DNA of 36,471 nt from DATGLW01 sp035293965 (GCA_035293965.1 DATGLW010000131.1:1-36471), one strand, 5' to 3'. Shown: positions 14,173 to 22,146, numbered from the stretch's first letter. Notes: generated from the sequence alone by a model not told the origin. Numbers and translations are program-made.

Positions 14173-16858
14173 GCGGGTCGCACATGGGCGCCGGCGGCTC
14201 CTGCTCGTGCTGTGGCTGGCCTGGGCGCCGGCGGCCGTCACCCTGCCCGGCTCGCCGGCAGGGGCAGCCGGGGCCCCGCCCGGGCCCAGGGTCACCCTCC
14301 CCGGGACACCCCCGGTGCTGCCCCGGGGGTCGGTGGTGGACGGCACCGTGGCGCCCGACCAGGTGCTGCACGCCGAGGTGGTGCTGGCCCTGCCGGACCC
14401 CGGGGCCGTCGAGGCGGCGGTCGCGGCCGTCAGCACCCCGGGCTCTCCCCAGTACCGGCACTTCCTCGGGCCCGGCGAGTTCGCCGCCCGCTTCGGCCCC
14501 GGCCCCGCCCAGGTAGCGGCCGCACGGGCCTGGCTGGCTTCGGCCGGCCTGCAGACCGGGTCGCTCGTCGGCGGCACGACGCTGCCGGTCGAGGGCCCGG
14601 CGGCCGCCATGAGCGCTGCCTTCGGCACCCCGCTCGAGCGGGTCAGGGTCGCCGGCGCGGCGCCGGCCGTGGTCAACGCGGCCGCCCCCTCGGTGCCTGC
14701 CGCCCTGGCCGGCACGGTGGCGTCGGTCATCGGGCTCGACACCCTGCCGGTCTGGAAGACCCACTTAGTGCTGGGCACACCTGGTGCGGCGGCCTGGCAG
14801 ACCGGTGGGGCAAGCCTGGTGCCAGGCCCCGCCGCCGTGGCGGATGGCGGCCGCGGGCCCGCAGGCGCCACCCTGCGCGATGCGGTGAGCGGCGCCCCGA
14901 GCCTCGCCGGGCACCTCGCCAGCACGCCCACGGGGCCCGGCACCTGCCCTGCTGCCGGCACGGCGGTCGCCGCCGGGGCCCTCACCCAGCCCGCCGTGGC
15001 CGCTGCCTACGGCATGGGGCCGCTCTACGCGCAGGGACGGGTGGGTGCGGGGGTCACCATCGCCCTGTTCGAGCTCGAGTCCTACGACCCGGCTGACGTG
15101 GCGGCCTTCCAGGCGTGCGAGGGGCTCGGCTCGCCCGTCGCAGACCGGCTGGTGGACGGCGGGCCGCTGCCGGGGCCTGGAGGGCTGGCAGGCAGCGGCG
15201 AGGCGGCGCTCGACATCGAGAACGCCATGGCGTTCGCGCCCGGCGCTGCCCTGCTCGTCTACGAAGGGCCCAACAACGGCGCGCAGGGACCCTACGACGT
15301 CTACCAGCGGATCGCCGACGACGACGCCGCCCAGGTGGTGAGCACGAGCTGGGGCATCTGCGAGCCCCAGATGGCCCAGGTGGGGCTGTCGCCGGCGGCC
15401 GAGCAGCAGCTCTTCGAGCAGATGGCGCTCCAGGGCCAGACGGTGGTGGCCGCCTCGGGGGACACCGGCTCGGAGGACTGCCCCGGAAGCGGCGCCCTGG
15501 CGGTGGACGATCCGGGGTCCCAGCCCGGCGTGGTCGACGTCGGCGGCACGACCCTCACCATCGGACCGGGCGGGAGCGGGAGCGAGGTGGTCTGGAACGG
15601 CCACGGGGGTGCCGGGGGCGGGGGGATGTCCGCCAACTGGGACATGCCGTCGTGGCAACGCCAGGCTGGGCGGGGCACCGTCAACCCGTTCTCGTCCGAG
15701 GGGACCTGCCCGCAGCCCCCGGGCGGATCGCTGTGCCGCGAGGTGCCCGACGTGGCCGCGAGCGCCGACCCGGCCCACGGCTACACGGTGCTCCACGACG
15801 GGACGTGGGTCAGCGCCGGGGGGACGAGCGCCGCGGCGCCCCTGTGGGCAGCGCTGATGGCCCTCGCCGTCCAGGGGTGCGCGGCTCCCCTCGGGTCGGC
15901 AGACCCCGCCCTCTACGCCCTCGGGGGCGCCGGCTCGCCCGCCCTGCGCGACGTGGTCGCGGGGGACAACGACTTCACCGGGACCAACCAGGGGCGGTAC
16001 CCGGCGGCCCCTGGCTACGACCTGGCGAGCGGTTGGGGCAGCCCGGACGGGGCCCTGCTCGTCCCCCAGCTCCAGCCCGCGGGGGGGTGCCCGTCGGTGA
16101 GCGGCCTGAGCGCCCGCACGGGGCCGCTCGGCAGGGCCGCGACCGTGACCGTGTACGGCGACGGGCTCGGCGGGGCCGTTGCGGTGCACGCGGGAGCGGC
16201 TGGCCAGGCCACCATCGTGTCGTCCTCGCCCAATTCGGTGACGGTCACCCTGCCTGCGGTGAGCGTGCCCGAGGCGGTCGACATCACCGTCACGACACCT
16301 GAGGGCACCAGCGCAGCCGTCCCCTGGGACCGCTACGCCTTCGGCGCGCTCCACGACGACCGCGGCTACTGGGAGGTGGCGGCCGACGGGGGCGTCTTCG
16401 CCTTCGGCGACGCCGGCTTCTACGGCTCGATGGGCGGGCAGCCCCTGGCCGCCCCGGTGGTCGGGATCGCCCCGACGTCGAGTGACCGCGGCTACTGGGA
16501 GGTGGCGGCCGACGGGGGCGTCTTCGCCTTCGGCGACGCCGGCTTCTTTGGCTCGATGGGCGGGCAGCCCCTGGCCGCCCCGGTGGTCGGGATCGCCCCG
16601 ACGCTGGACAGTCGCGGCTACGTGCTCGCCGCGGCCGACGGCGGGGTCTTCGCCTTCGGCGACGCCCAGTTCTATGGCTCCATGGGCGGCCAGCACCTCG
16701 CCGCGGCCGTGCGGGGGGCGGCCGTCACCTTCGACGACGGCGGCTACTGGGAGGTGGCGGCCGACGGGGGGGTCTTCGCCTTCGGCGACGCCGGCTTCTT
16801 TGGCTCGATGGGCGGCCGGCCCCTGGCCGCCCCCGTGGTCGGGTTCTCGCCCAGCTGA
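14111..16858 (+). CDS. Secreted S53 (sedolisin/kumamolisin-like) serine protease with TIG-like domain and C-terminal repeats
   Basis: Predicted exported, often acid-active, serine-carboxyl peptidase of 915 residues. Order: basic n-region and hydrophobic core (30-45) as signal peptide; pro-domain with GSPQYRHFLGPGEFAARFGP; peptidase with the Glu/Asp pair GEAALD (Glu364, Asp368), oxyanion Asp451 in ASGDTGS and nucleophile Ser573 in GGTSAAAP; a calcium-site-like end (GYDLASGWGSPDG); a TIG/IPT-like beta domain (about 660-740); and four 42-residue repeats (DNA 16361-16855). All catalytic residues are present, so activity is expected. The only in-frame starts ahead of the signal peptide are GTG 14111 and 14114, inside the rarA 3' end, with no good Shine-Dalgarno. 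Thus the gene probably depends on read-through from the relA operon. Confidence 0.92.
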   Translation: MVKSAPSPTASGGGARRCPGERVAHGRRRLLLVLWLAWAPAAVTLPGSPAGAAGAPPGPRVTLPGTPPVLPRGSVVDGTVAPDQVLHAEVVLALPDPGAVEAAVAAVSTPGSPQYRHFLGPGEFAARFGPGPAQVAAARAWLASAGLQTGSLVGGTTLPVEGPAAAMSAAFGTPLERVRVAGAAPAVVNAAAPSVPAALAGTVASVIGLDTLPVWKTHLVLGTPGAAAWQTGGASLVPGPAAVADGGRGPAGATLRDAVSGAPSLAGHLASTPTGPGTCPAAGTAVAAGALTQPAVAAAYGMGPLYAQGRVGAGVTIALFELESYDPADVAAFQACEGLGSPVADRLVDGGPLPGPGGLAGSGEAALDIENAMAFAPGAALLVYEGPNNGAQGPYDVYQRIADDDAAQVVSTSWGICEPQMAQVGLSPAAEQQLFEQMALQGQTVVAASGDTGSEDCPGSGALAVDDPGSQPGVVDVGGTTLTIGPGGSGSEVVWNGHGGAGGGGMSANWDMPSWQRQAGRGTVNPFSSEGTCPQPPGGSLCREVPDVAASADPAHGYTVLHDGTWVSAGGTSAAAPLWAALMALAVQGCAAPLGSADPALYALGGAGSPALRDVVAGDNDFTGTNQGRYPAAPGYDLASGWGSPDGALLVPQLQPAGGCPSVSGLSARTGPLGRAATVTVYGDGLGGAVAVHAGAAGQATIVSSSPNSVTVTLPAVSVPEAVDITVTTPEGTSAAVPWDRYAFGALHDDRGYWEVAADGGVFAFGDAGFYGSMGGQPLAAPVVGIAPTSSDRGYWEVAADGGVFAFGDAGFFGSMGGQPLAAPVVGIAPTLDSRGYVLAAADGGVFAFGDAQFYGSMGGQHLAAAVRGAAVTFDDGGYWEVAADGGVFAFGDAGFFGSMGGRPLAAPVVGFSPS
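16361..16855 (+). repeat. Four tandem 126-bp (42-residue) repeats in the protease C-terminus
   Basis: Units begin at about 16361, 16487, 16613 and 16739, exactly 126 bases apart. Each encodes a version of RGYWEVAADGGVFAFGDAGF followed by (F/Y)GSMGGQPLAAPVVGIAPT. Units 1, 2 and 4 are nearly identical in DNA over most of their length; unit 3 diverges (YVLAAADGG, HLAAAVRG). From memory, this repeat type is common in secreted proteins of Acidimicrobiia and relatives; it looks like short beta-strands and may form a propeller or a surface-binding module. Confidence 0.9.
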
Positions 16859-16881
16859 CCGGGCATCCCGGGCGTCGCCCG

Positions 16882-17016
16882 CCTGGCTCGCAGCCCCGCC
16901 GGAGTGCTCGTCGCCCACCTGGCTCGCAGCCCCCGCCGGAGTGCTCCTCGCCCACCTGGCTCGCAGCCCCCGCCGGAGGCTCCTCGCCCAGCTGGCTCGC
17001 AGCCCCGGTGGTCGCA
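16882..17016. repeat. Intergenic tandem repeat, 36-37 bp units, 3.6 copies
   Basis: Units start at 16882, 16918, 16955 and 16991 with the core CTGGCTCGCAGCCCC followed by GCCGGAGTGCTCCTCGCCCA; the fourth is truncated. It fills almost the whole gap between the protease stop (16858) and the next promoter (17039). No spacers separate the units and no frame there looks coding. Confidence 0.85.
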
Positions 17017-17038
17017 GCGGGCGGGCCGCCGCCCCCGG

Positions 17039-17044
17039 TAGTGT
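17039..17044 (+). promoter_or_regulatory. -10 element for leaderless DUF948-like gene
   Basis: TAGTGT in the context CCGGTAGTGT ends seven bases before ATG 17052, and no Shine-Dalgarno sequence lies between. The layout is almost identical to that in front of alaS. Confidence 0.5.
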
Positions 17045-17051
17045 CCCCGGC

Positions 17052-17522
17052 ATGACGGCGACCGACGTGGTGCTGCTGGTGGCCGCCGTGGTGGCCTGCA
17101 TCGCGGCCATCGGCGCGGTGGTTGCCGCCGCCCTCCTCGGAGCCCAGGTCCGCCGCTTGGACGCGCTGGTGACCCGGGTGCAGGACGAGCTCGTTCCCCT
17201 GGCCGCCGGCGCTCGGGCCGTGGTCGAGCAGGCGGCCGGCGAGCTGGACCGGGTCGACGCCGTCCTCGCAGGGACCGAGTCGGTGACGGCGGCGGTCGAC
17301 TCTGCGTCGCGCCTTGCCAGGCGCGCCTTCGCCAACCCCGTCGTGAAGGTCATGGCGTACCGGGCAGGGGCTTCCACAGCCATCCGCCGCCTGCGCCGGC
17401 CCGGCGGGTCGCCACCTCGGGCAGCCGGCGGGACGAACGGCAACGGCGCACGGGGCGACGGGGCGAACGGCAACGGCGCACGGGGCGACGGGGCACGGGG
17501 CAACGGGGCACGGGGCCGGTGA
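17052..17522 (+). CDS. DUF948-like small membrane protein with repeat tail
   Basis: The 156-residue protein has one N-terminal membrane helix (about 5-28, VVLLVAAVVACIAAIGAVVAAALL), then an amphipathic, probably coiled-coil segment (QVRRLDALVTRVQDELVPL) and a helical stretch to about residue 115. The last 30 residues are a Gly/Asn/Arg repeat (NGNGARGDGA twice, then shorter units). Genes of this kind with a DUF948 domain commonly precede alaS in actinobacteria; their function is unknown. The start has a leaderless -10 rather than a Shine-Dalgarno. The stop overlaps the next start (GTGATG at 17519-17524). Confidence 0.75.
   Translation: MTATDVVLLVAAVVACIAAIGAVVAAALLGAQVRRLDALVTRVQDELVPLAAGARAVVEQAAGELDRVDAVLAGTESVTAAVDSASRLARRAFANPVVKVMAYRAGASTAIRRLRRPGGSPPRAAGGTNGNGARGDGANGNGARGDGARGNGARGR
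17435..17519 (+). repeat. 30-bp tandem repeat in the tail of the DUF948-like gene
   Basis: Two exact 30-base units (17435-17464 and 17465-17494) are followed by shorter ACGGGGC-type derivatives up to the stop. They encode the NGNGARGDGA-type tail in frame. Confidence 0.85.
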
Positions 17523-17905
17523 TGGGCCGGCCGGCATGGCTCGGTGCAGGGGTTGCCCTCGGCGTGGGCGGTACCCTGTGGGTCGAGAAGCAGGTGCGCC
17601 GCCGGCTGCGGCGCGCCGCCCGGCGGCTGGGCGGAGACGGGTTGGTCGGCGGTGCCCGGGCCTCGGTGGGCCAGCTCGGGTGGCGCCTGCGCGACGCGCT
17701 CGAGTCCGGCCGTGCCGAGCGTGACCGACGAGCAGCCGAGCTCTTCGGCGAGCTCGGCATGCCGGCGGGTGCCGACGCCCGTCGGGAGGCCGGTGCCCTC
17801 GCGAGCCCTGGGGCGCTGCGCCCGGCCGTTGCCCACACCGACCGGCCCGGTCGGCGCCGTGGCCGGCCGCTGCCGTCGGGGAGTGCTGGCAGGCGCCGCC
17901 GGTAG
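17519..17905 (+). CDS. Small basic membrane-anchored protein of unknown function
   Basis: A 128-residue (GTG 17519) or 127-residue (ATG 17522) product. It has a short hydrophobic segment (about 6-22, AWLGAGVALGVGGTLWVE), a strongly basic stretch (KQVRRRLRRAARRL), a helical middle part (VGQLGWRLRDALESGRAERDRRAAELFGELG) and a basic Pro/Gly/Arg-rich end. It lies between the DUF948-like gene and alaS, the place where actinobacteria often carry a small DUF6167-type gene; I suggest that relationship from position and size only. The start overlaps the previous stop. Its own TAG stop (17903-17905) forms the first half of the alaS -10 hexamer. Confidence 0.7.
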   Translation: MMGRPAWLGAGVALGVGGTLWVEKQVRRRLRRAARRLGGDGLVGGARASVGQLGWRLRDALESGRAERDRRAAELFGELGMPAGADARREAGALASPGALRPAVAHTDRPGRRRGRPLPSGSAGRRRR

Positions 17906-17908
17906 GCT
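17903..17908 (+). promoter_or_regulatory. -10 element for leaderless alaS transcript
   Basis: TAGGCT in CCGGTAGGCT ends seven bases before ATG 17916, with no Shine-Dalgarno in the interval. Its first three bases are the stop codon of the upstream gene. Confidence 0.5.
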
Positions 17909-17915
17909 CTCGCCG

Positions 17916-20495
17916 ATGGACGCCCAGCGGCTCCGGAACGAGTTCACGCGCTTCTTCGCCGAGCGGGGCCACGAGGTGGTGCCCTCGTCGAGCCTCGTGC
18001 CCCATCACCCCCGCGCGCCGATGTTCACCAACGCGGGCATGAACCAGTTCATCCCGTACTACCTCGGCGAGGAGGTCCCGCCGTTCCGCCGCGCGACGAG
18101 CGTGCAGAAATGCGTGCGCATCCGCGGGAAGCACGATGACATCGAGCTCATCGGCCACACGTCGCGCCACCTCACCTTCTTCGAGATGCTGGGCAACTTC
18201 AGCTTCGGCGACTACTTCAAGGCCGAGGCCATCAGCTTCGCCTGGGAGCTGCTGACCGAGCGCCTGGGGCTCGACGCCGACAGGCTGTGGGTGACCGTGC
18301 ACACCTCGGACGACGAGGCGTCCGACCTCTGGCGCGACAAGGTCGGGCTCGGACCGGAACGGGTGCAGCGAGCCGGCGACGACAACTTCTGGGAGATGGG
18401 GGAGACCGGGCCCTGCGGCCCGTCCTCGGAGATCTACTTCGACCGGGGCAGCTCCTGGGGCGAGCCGGGCGGCCCGGTCGGGGGGGGCGAGGAGCGCTAC
18501 GTCGAGCTGTGGAACCTCGTGTTCCTCCAGTACGACCGGCGGGCGGACGGCTCCCTCGAGCCCCTTCCCCGGCCCAGCATCGACACCGGCGCCGGGCTCG
18601 AGCGGGTGCTCGCCATCCTCGAGGACGTGCCCTCGGTGTGGGAGACCGACGCCCTGCGGCCCATGATCGCCGCCGCCGAGGAGGCGACCGGCACGCGCTA
18701 CGGCTCGTCGCCCGAGGTCGACGTGGCGCTGCGGGTGCTGGGCGACCACGGGCGCGCCATGTCGCTGCTCGTGACCGACGGGGTGCTGCCCTCCAACGAC
18801 GGGCGCGGGTACGTGCTGCGCCGGGTGGTCCGCCGTGCGGTCCTGGCCGCCCGCCGCCTCGGGGCGGAGGCGTCGGTCACCGGCATCTTGGCCGACCGGG
18901 CGGCGGCCATCCTCGGCGAGGCCTACCCGAAGCTGCGCAGCGACCTCGACTTCGTGCGCGCCGTGCTCGAGCGCGAGGAGTCGGGGTTCGACCGGACTCT
19001 TCGCGCCGGTCTTGCGATCCTCGAGGACGCCATCGCCGGGGCGGGCGCGGCCGGGGGAGGGACCATCCCCGGCGCGGTCGCGTTCCGCCTCCACGACACC
19101 CACGGCTTCCCCATCGAGCTCACCGAGGAGCTCGCCCGCGAATCGGGCGTGCAGGTCGACCGGGCCGGGTTCGACGAGGCGATGGAGGAGCAGCGCCAGC
19201 GGGCCCGGCGGGCGGCGCGCGCGCCGGGCGCCGCCGGCGAGGACGCCTACCGCCAGCTCCTCGAGCGCGAGGGCCCCACCGACTTCGTCGGCCGGACCGA
19301 GTACACCTCCCCTGCACGGGTGGTCGGCGTGCTGGCCGGCCCCGAGCCGGGGACCGCGGAGGTCTTCCTCGACCGGACGCCCTTCTACGCCGAGGCCGGG
19401 GGCCAGGTCGGCGACACCGGGTCCATTGTCACCGAGACGGGGCGGGCCGAGGTGTACGACACCGTCGCCGCACTGCCGGGGCTGACGGCTCACCGTGCCC
19501 GGGTGACCGGCGAACTCTTCGCCGGCCAGGACGCCCTGGCGACCATCGACGCCCCCCGGCGCGAGGCCATCCGCCGCAACCACACCGGCACCCACCTGCT
19601 CCACGCCGCCCTGCGCGAGGTGCTGGGCGACCACGTGCGCCAGCAAGGGTCCCTGGTGGCACCCGACCGGCTCCGCTTCGACTTCAGCCACCCGGCGGCC
19701 CTCGCCCCCGAAGAGCTGGCGGCGGTGCTCGACGTGGCCAACGCCGACGTGCTGACCGACGAGCCGGTCGTCACGAGCGAGACCACGAGGGCCGAGGCGG
19801 AGGCCATGGGCGCCGTGGCCTTCTTCGAGGAGAAGTACGGCGACACGGTGCGCGTGGTCCGGGCGGGTCCCCACTCGCTCGAGCTCTGCGGGGGCACCCA
19901 CGTCGGCGCCCTCGGCCAGATCGGCCCGATCAGCATCGTGTCGGAGGGCTCGATCGGGGCCAACACCCGGCGGATCGAGGCGGTCACGGGCCTCGCCAGC
20001 ATCGAGCGGGCCGCCCGACGCGACGCCGCCCTGTCCGAGGTGGCCTCCCTGCTGCGCACCGAGCCCGAGGGGGTGGCCGACGCGCTCGGGCGGGTCCTCG
20101 AGCGCCAGCGGGCCGCCGACAAGGAGCTCCAGCGGCTGCGCGCGGCCATGGTCGAGAGCGAGGCGGCCGGCCTGGCCGGCCGGGCACCGGGCGGCGTCGT
20201 GGTGGCGCGCCGCGACGGCCGCACCGCCGACGAGCTGCGCGCCCTGGCGGCGGCGGTGGCGCGCCGCGAAGGGGTGCGAGCTGCCGTGCTCGGCGGGAGC
20301 CCCGACGGCGCCAAGGTGGCGCTCGTCGCCGCCACCGGAGGCGACCCCGACGCCACGGCGCTCGTCCGCCAGCTCGCAGCGGTGGTCGGCGGCGGCGGGG
20401 GAGGCAGCCCGGAGCTCGCTGTGGCGGGCGGGCGCGACCCGGCGCGCATCGACGAGGCGCTCGAGATGGCTCGCCGGCTCCTCGGCGGGGGATGA
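17916..20495 (+). CDS. alaS: Alanyl-tRNA synthetase
   Basis: Charges tRNA-Ala and clears misacylated tRNA. The 859-residue product shows the class II core (MFTNAGMNQFIPYYLG; VQKCVRIRGKHDDIELIG; FFEMLGNFSFGDYFK; GTGAGLERVLAIL-type motif 3), the editing domain with HTGTH (His556, His560) and CGGTH (Cys658, His662), and a C-terminal oligomerisation/C-Ala region. All four zinc/editing residues are present, so proofreading is expected. ATG 17916 starts at MDAQRLRNEFTRFF, the normal family N-terminus; upstream codons in the frame belong to other genes. The end overlaps ruvX (ATGA). Confidence 0.97.
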   Translation: MDAQRLRNEFTRFFAERGHEVVPSSSLVPHHPRAPMFTNAGMNQFIPYYLGEEVPPFRRATSVQKCVRIRGKHDDIELIGHTSRHLTFFEMLGNFSFGDYFKAEAISFAWELLTERLGLDADRLWVTVHTSDDEASDLWRDKVGLGPERVQRAGDDNFWEMGETGPCGPSSEIYFDRGSSWGEPGGPVGGGEERYVELWNLVFLQYDRRADGSLEPLPRPSIDTGAGLERVLAILEDVPSVWETDALRPMIAAAEEATGTRYGSSPEVDVALRVLGDHGRAMSLLVTDGVLPSNDGRGYVLRRVVRRAVLAARRLGAEASVTGILADRAAAILGEAYPKLRSDLDFVRAVLEREESGFDRTLRAGLAILEDAIAGAGAAGGGTIPGAVAFRLHDTHGFPIELTEELARESGVQVDRAGFDEAMEEQRQRARRAARAPGAAGEDAYRQLLEREGPTDFVGRTEYTSPARVVGVLAGPEPGTAEVFLDRTPFYAEAGGQVGDTGSIVTETGRAEVYDTVAALPGLTAHRARVTGELFAGQDALATIDAPRREAIRRNHTGTHLLHAALREVLGDHVRQQGSLVAPDRLRFDFSHPAALAPEELAAVLDVANADVLTDEPVVTSETTRAEAEAMGAVAFFEEKYGDTVRVVRAGPHSLELCGGTHVGALGQIGPISIVSEGSIGANTRRIEAVTGLASIERAARRDAALSEVASLLRTEPEGVADALGRVLERQRAADKELQRLRAAMVESEAAGLAGRAPGGVVVARRDGRTADELRALAAAVARREGVRAAVLGGSPDGAKVALVAATGGDPDATALVRQLAAVVGGGGGGSPELAVAGGRDPARIDEALEMARRLLGGG

Positions 20496-20938
20496 AGCCC
20501 GCCGACGCAGCCTCGCGGTCCAAAGTGATGGCCGTGGACCTCGGCTCCCGGCGCATCGGCCTGGCGGTCAGCGACGGCCGGGGGCGCCTGGCGTTCCCCC
20601 GTGGCGTGCTGGAGCGGTCGGGCGACCCCGCCGCCGACCGGCGCCGGATCGCCGACGCGGCGCTCGAGGAGGGCGCGGCCCGGGTGGTGGTGGGGCTGCC
20701 GCTCACCCTCGACGGCCGCCGTGGCTCCGCCGCTCGTGCGGCGGCGGCCGAGGCCGTCCTTTTGGGCGAGGAGCTGGCCGGTCGCGGGGTGGACGTCGAG
20801 ACGTTCGACGAGCGCCTGACCACCGTCACCGCCGAGGCTTCGCTGGCCGCAGCCGGGAAGCGGGGGAGGCGGGCCCGCCGGGCGGTCGACGCCGCAGCGG
20901 CAGCGGTCCTGCTCCAGGCGTGGCTCGACGCCCGATGA
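20492..20938 (+). CDS. ruvX: RuvX/YqgF-family RNase H-like nuclease
   Basis: Predicted Holliday-junction resolvase-like or rRNA-processing nuclease of the RNase H fold (family name RuvX, YqgF). The 148-residue product shows MAVDLGSRRIGLAVSD with the first catalytic Asp, VVGLPLTLDGRRG, ETFDERLTTVTAEASL with the catalytic Glu/Asp pair, and the terminal RRAVDAAAAAVLLQAWL with the last Asp. Length is normal. ATG 20492 overlaps the alaS TGA. The alaS-ruvX-mltG-aroE order is a conserved actinobacterial and firmicute-like neighbourhood. Confidence 0.94.
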   Translation: MKPADAASRSKVMAVDLGSRRIGLAVSDGRGRLAFPRGVLERSGDPAADRRRIADAALEEGAARVVVGLPLTLDGRRGSAARAAAAEAVLLGEELAGRGVDVETFDERLTTVTAEASLAAAGKRGRRARRAVDAAAAAVLLQAWLDAR

Positions 20939-22146
20939 CCGCAGACGAGCGCAGCGGGCCGGCCGGGCGTGCCGAGGTGCCGGCCGAGCGCAGCGGGCCG
21001 GCCGGGCGTGCCGAGGTGCCGGCCGAGGCCGGCGCGGGGGCGCCGCCCCACGAGGCCGCCACGGACCCTCACGGCGTGGCGGTGCCGGGGCGAGGCGGCG
21101 GTGGTTCCCGCGGCTGGCGGCCCCGGCGGCGCACCAGCCGTCGCCGCCGCCTGGTGCGCAGCGCCCTCGGCCTGGTCGTGCTCGTCGTGGTGGGCGTGGT
21201 CGCCTTCTACGAGATCGAGGCGAACCCGTTGGGCGGGCCGGGCCGTGCGGTCGTGGTGACCGTCACCCCCGGCGAGGCGGTGGGCGCCGTCCTCGACGAC
21301 CTGGCCGCCAGAGGCGTGATCGGCAGCGCCCTGGCGTTCCGGCTCAGCGACCTGGTCGAAGGAGCTCCACAGGTCCGTCCCGGGCGCTACCTGCTGCACC
21401 AGAACCTGTCCTTCGGCGACGTGCGGGCCCGCCTGGCAGCCGGCCCCGACGTCTTCGCGGTGACGGTGGCCCCAGGCGAGTCCCTGCGAGAGGTGGCGAA
21501 CGAGACGGGCAGCTTCCCGGGCCACAGCGCGCGGAGCTTCCTGGCTGCCGCGGCCAGCGGGTCGGTGCGCTCTGCCCTCGACCCGGGCGCCCCCAGCCTC
21601 GAGGGGCTGCTCGGCACGGGCACCTACGAGCTCCTTCCCGGGGAGAGCGACACACGGCTGCTCGGCCAGATGGTGGGTCGCTTCGACCGCCAGGCGGCGG
21701 CTGCCGGGCTCACGCCGGCCGCGGCGTCCCGCCTTGGCCTGACCCTGCCCCAGGTGGTGACGGTGGCCTCCATCGTGCAGAAGGAAGCGGTCATCGCCAA
21801 GAACATGGGCCCTGTTGCCCGCGTCATCTACAACCGCCTCGCCCGCGGCGACGCCCTGCAGATGGACACGACCGTCCTGTACGCCCTGGGGCGGGACGGA
21901 GGCGTGGTGAGCGGGAGCGACCTGCGGGTGCAGAGCCCCTACAACACCTACCTGCACCCCGGCCTGCCCCCGGGGCCCATCGGTGTCCCCTCGGCAGCCG
22001 CCCTGCGGGCCGCGCTGGACCCCCCGCCGGGCGACTGGCTGTACTTCGTCGTCGTGCAGAAGGACGGGACGGAGGCCTTCGTCGACACCTACGCCCAGCA
22101 GCTGGCCAACGAGCACCTGGCCGAGAGCCGGGGGATCATCCCGTGA
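20935..22146 (+). CDS. mltG: Endolytic murein transglycosylase MltG
   Basis: Cleaves nascent glycan strands at the membrane, setting peptidoglycan strand length. The 403-residue product has a Gly/Pro/Arg-rich cytoplasmic part of about 75 residues, one membrane helix (LVRSALGLVVLVVVGVVAFYE), a LysM-like part and the YceG catalytic domain. The key motif is ASIVQKEA with the retained catalytic-position Glu284, followed by VARVIYNRLARGDALQMDTTVLYAL and SPYNTYLHPGLPPGPIG. Gln replaces the first Glu of the IVEKE form; other actinobacterial MltGs, as I recall, also vary there. ATG 20935 overlaps the ruvX TGA. The N-terminal region contains an exact 39-bp duplication. Confidence 0.94.
   Translation: MTADERSGPAGRAEVPAERSGPAGRAEVPAEAGAGAPPHEAATDPHGVAVPGRGGGGSRGWRPRRRTSRRRRLVRSALGLVVLVVVGVVAFYEIEANPLGGPGRAVVVTVTPGEAVGAVLDDLAARGVIGSALAFRLSDLVEGAPQVRPGRYLLHQNLSFGDVRARLAAGPDVFAVTVAPGESLREVANETGSFPGHSARSFLAAAASGSVRSALDPGAPSLEGLLGTGTYELLPGESDTRLLGQMVGRFDRQAAAAGLTPAAASRLGLTLPQVVTVASIVQKEAVIAKNMGPVARVIYNRLARGDALQMDTTVLYALGRDGGVVSGSDLRVQSPYNTYLHPGLPPGPIGVPSAAALRAALDPPPGDWLYFVVVQKDGTEAFVDTYAQQLANEHLAESRGIIP
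20947..21024 (+). repeat. Exact 39-bp direct duplication within mltG
   Basis: Bases 20947-20985 are repeated without change at 20986-21024. The duplication is in frame and encodes ERSGPAGRAEVPA twice in the cytoplasmic N-terminus of MltG. Perfect identity implies a recent event. Confidence 0.95.

Noticed and set aside
16882..17016. CRISPR array
   Set aside because: Repeat units are contiguous with no unique spacers, and no cas gene is near.
14765..19901. Two antisense frames of over 1000 codons opposite the S53 protease and alaS
   Set aside because: Low-complexity His/Arg/Gly composition, no motifs, and full overlap with well-supported plus-strand genes.
21770..21790. Inactive MltG because the ASIVEKE motif reads ASIVQKE
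   Set aside because: The catalytic-position Glu (residue 284) is kept; variation at the earlier position occurs in other actinobacterial MltGs as far as I recall.
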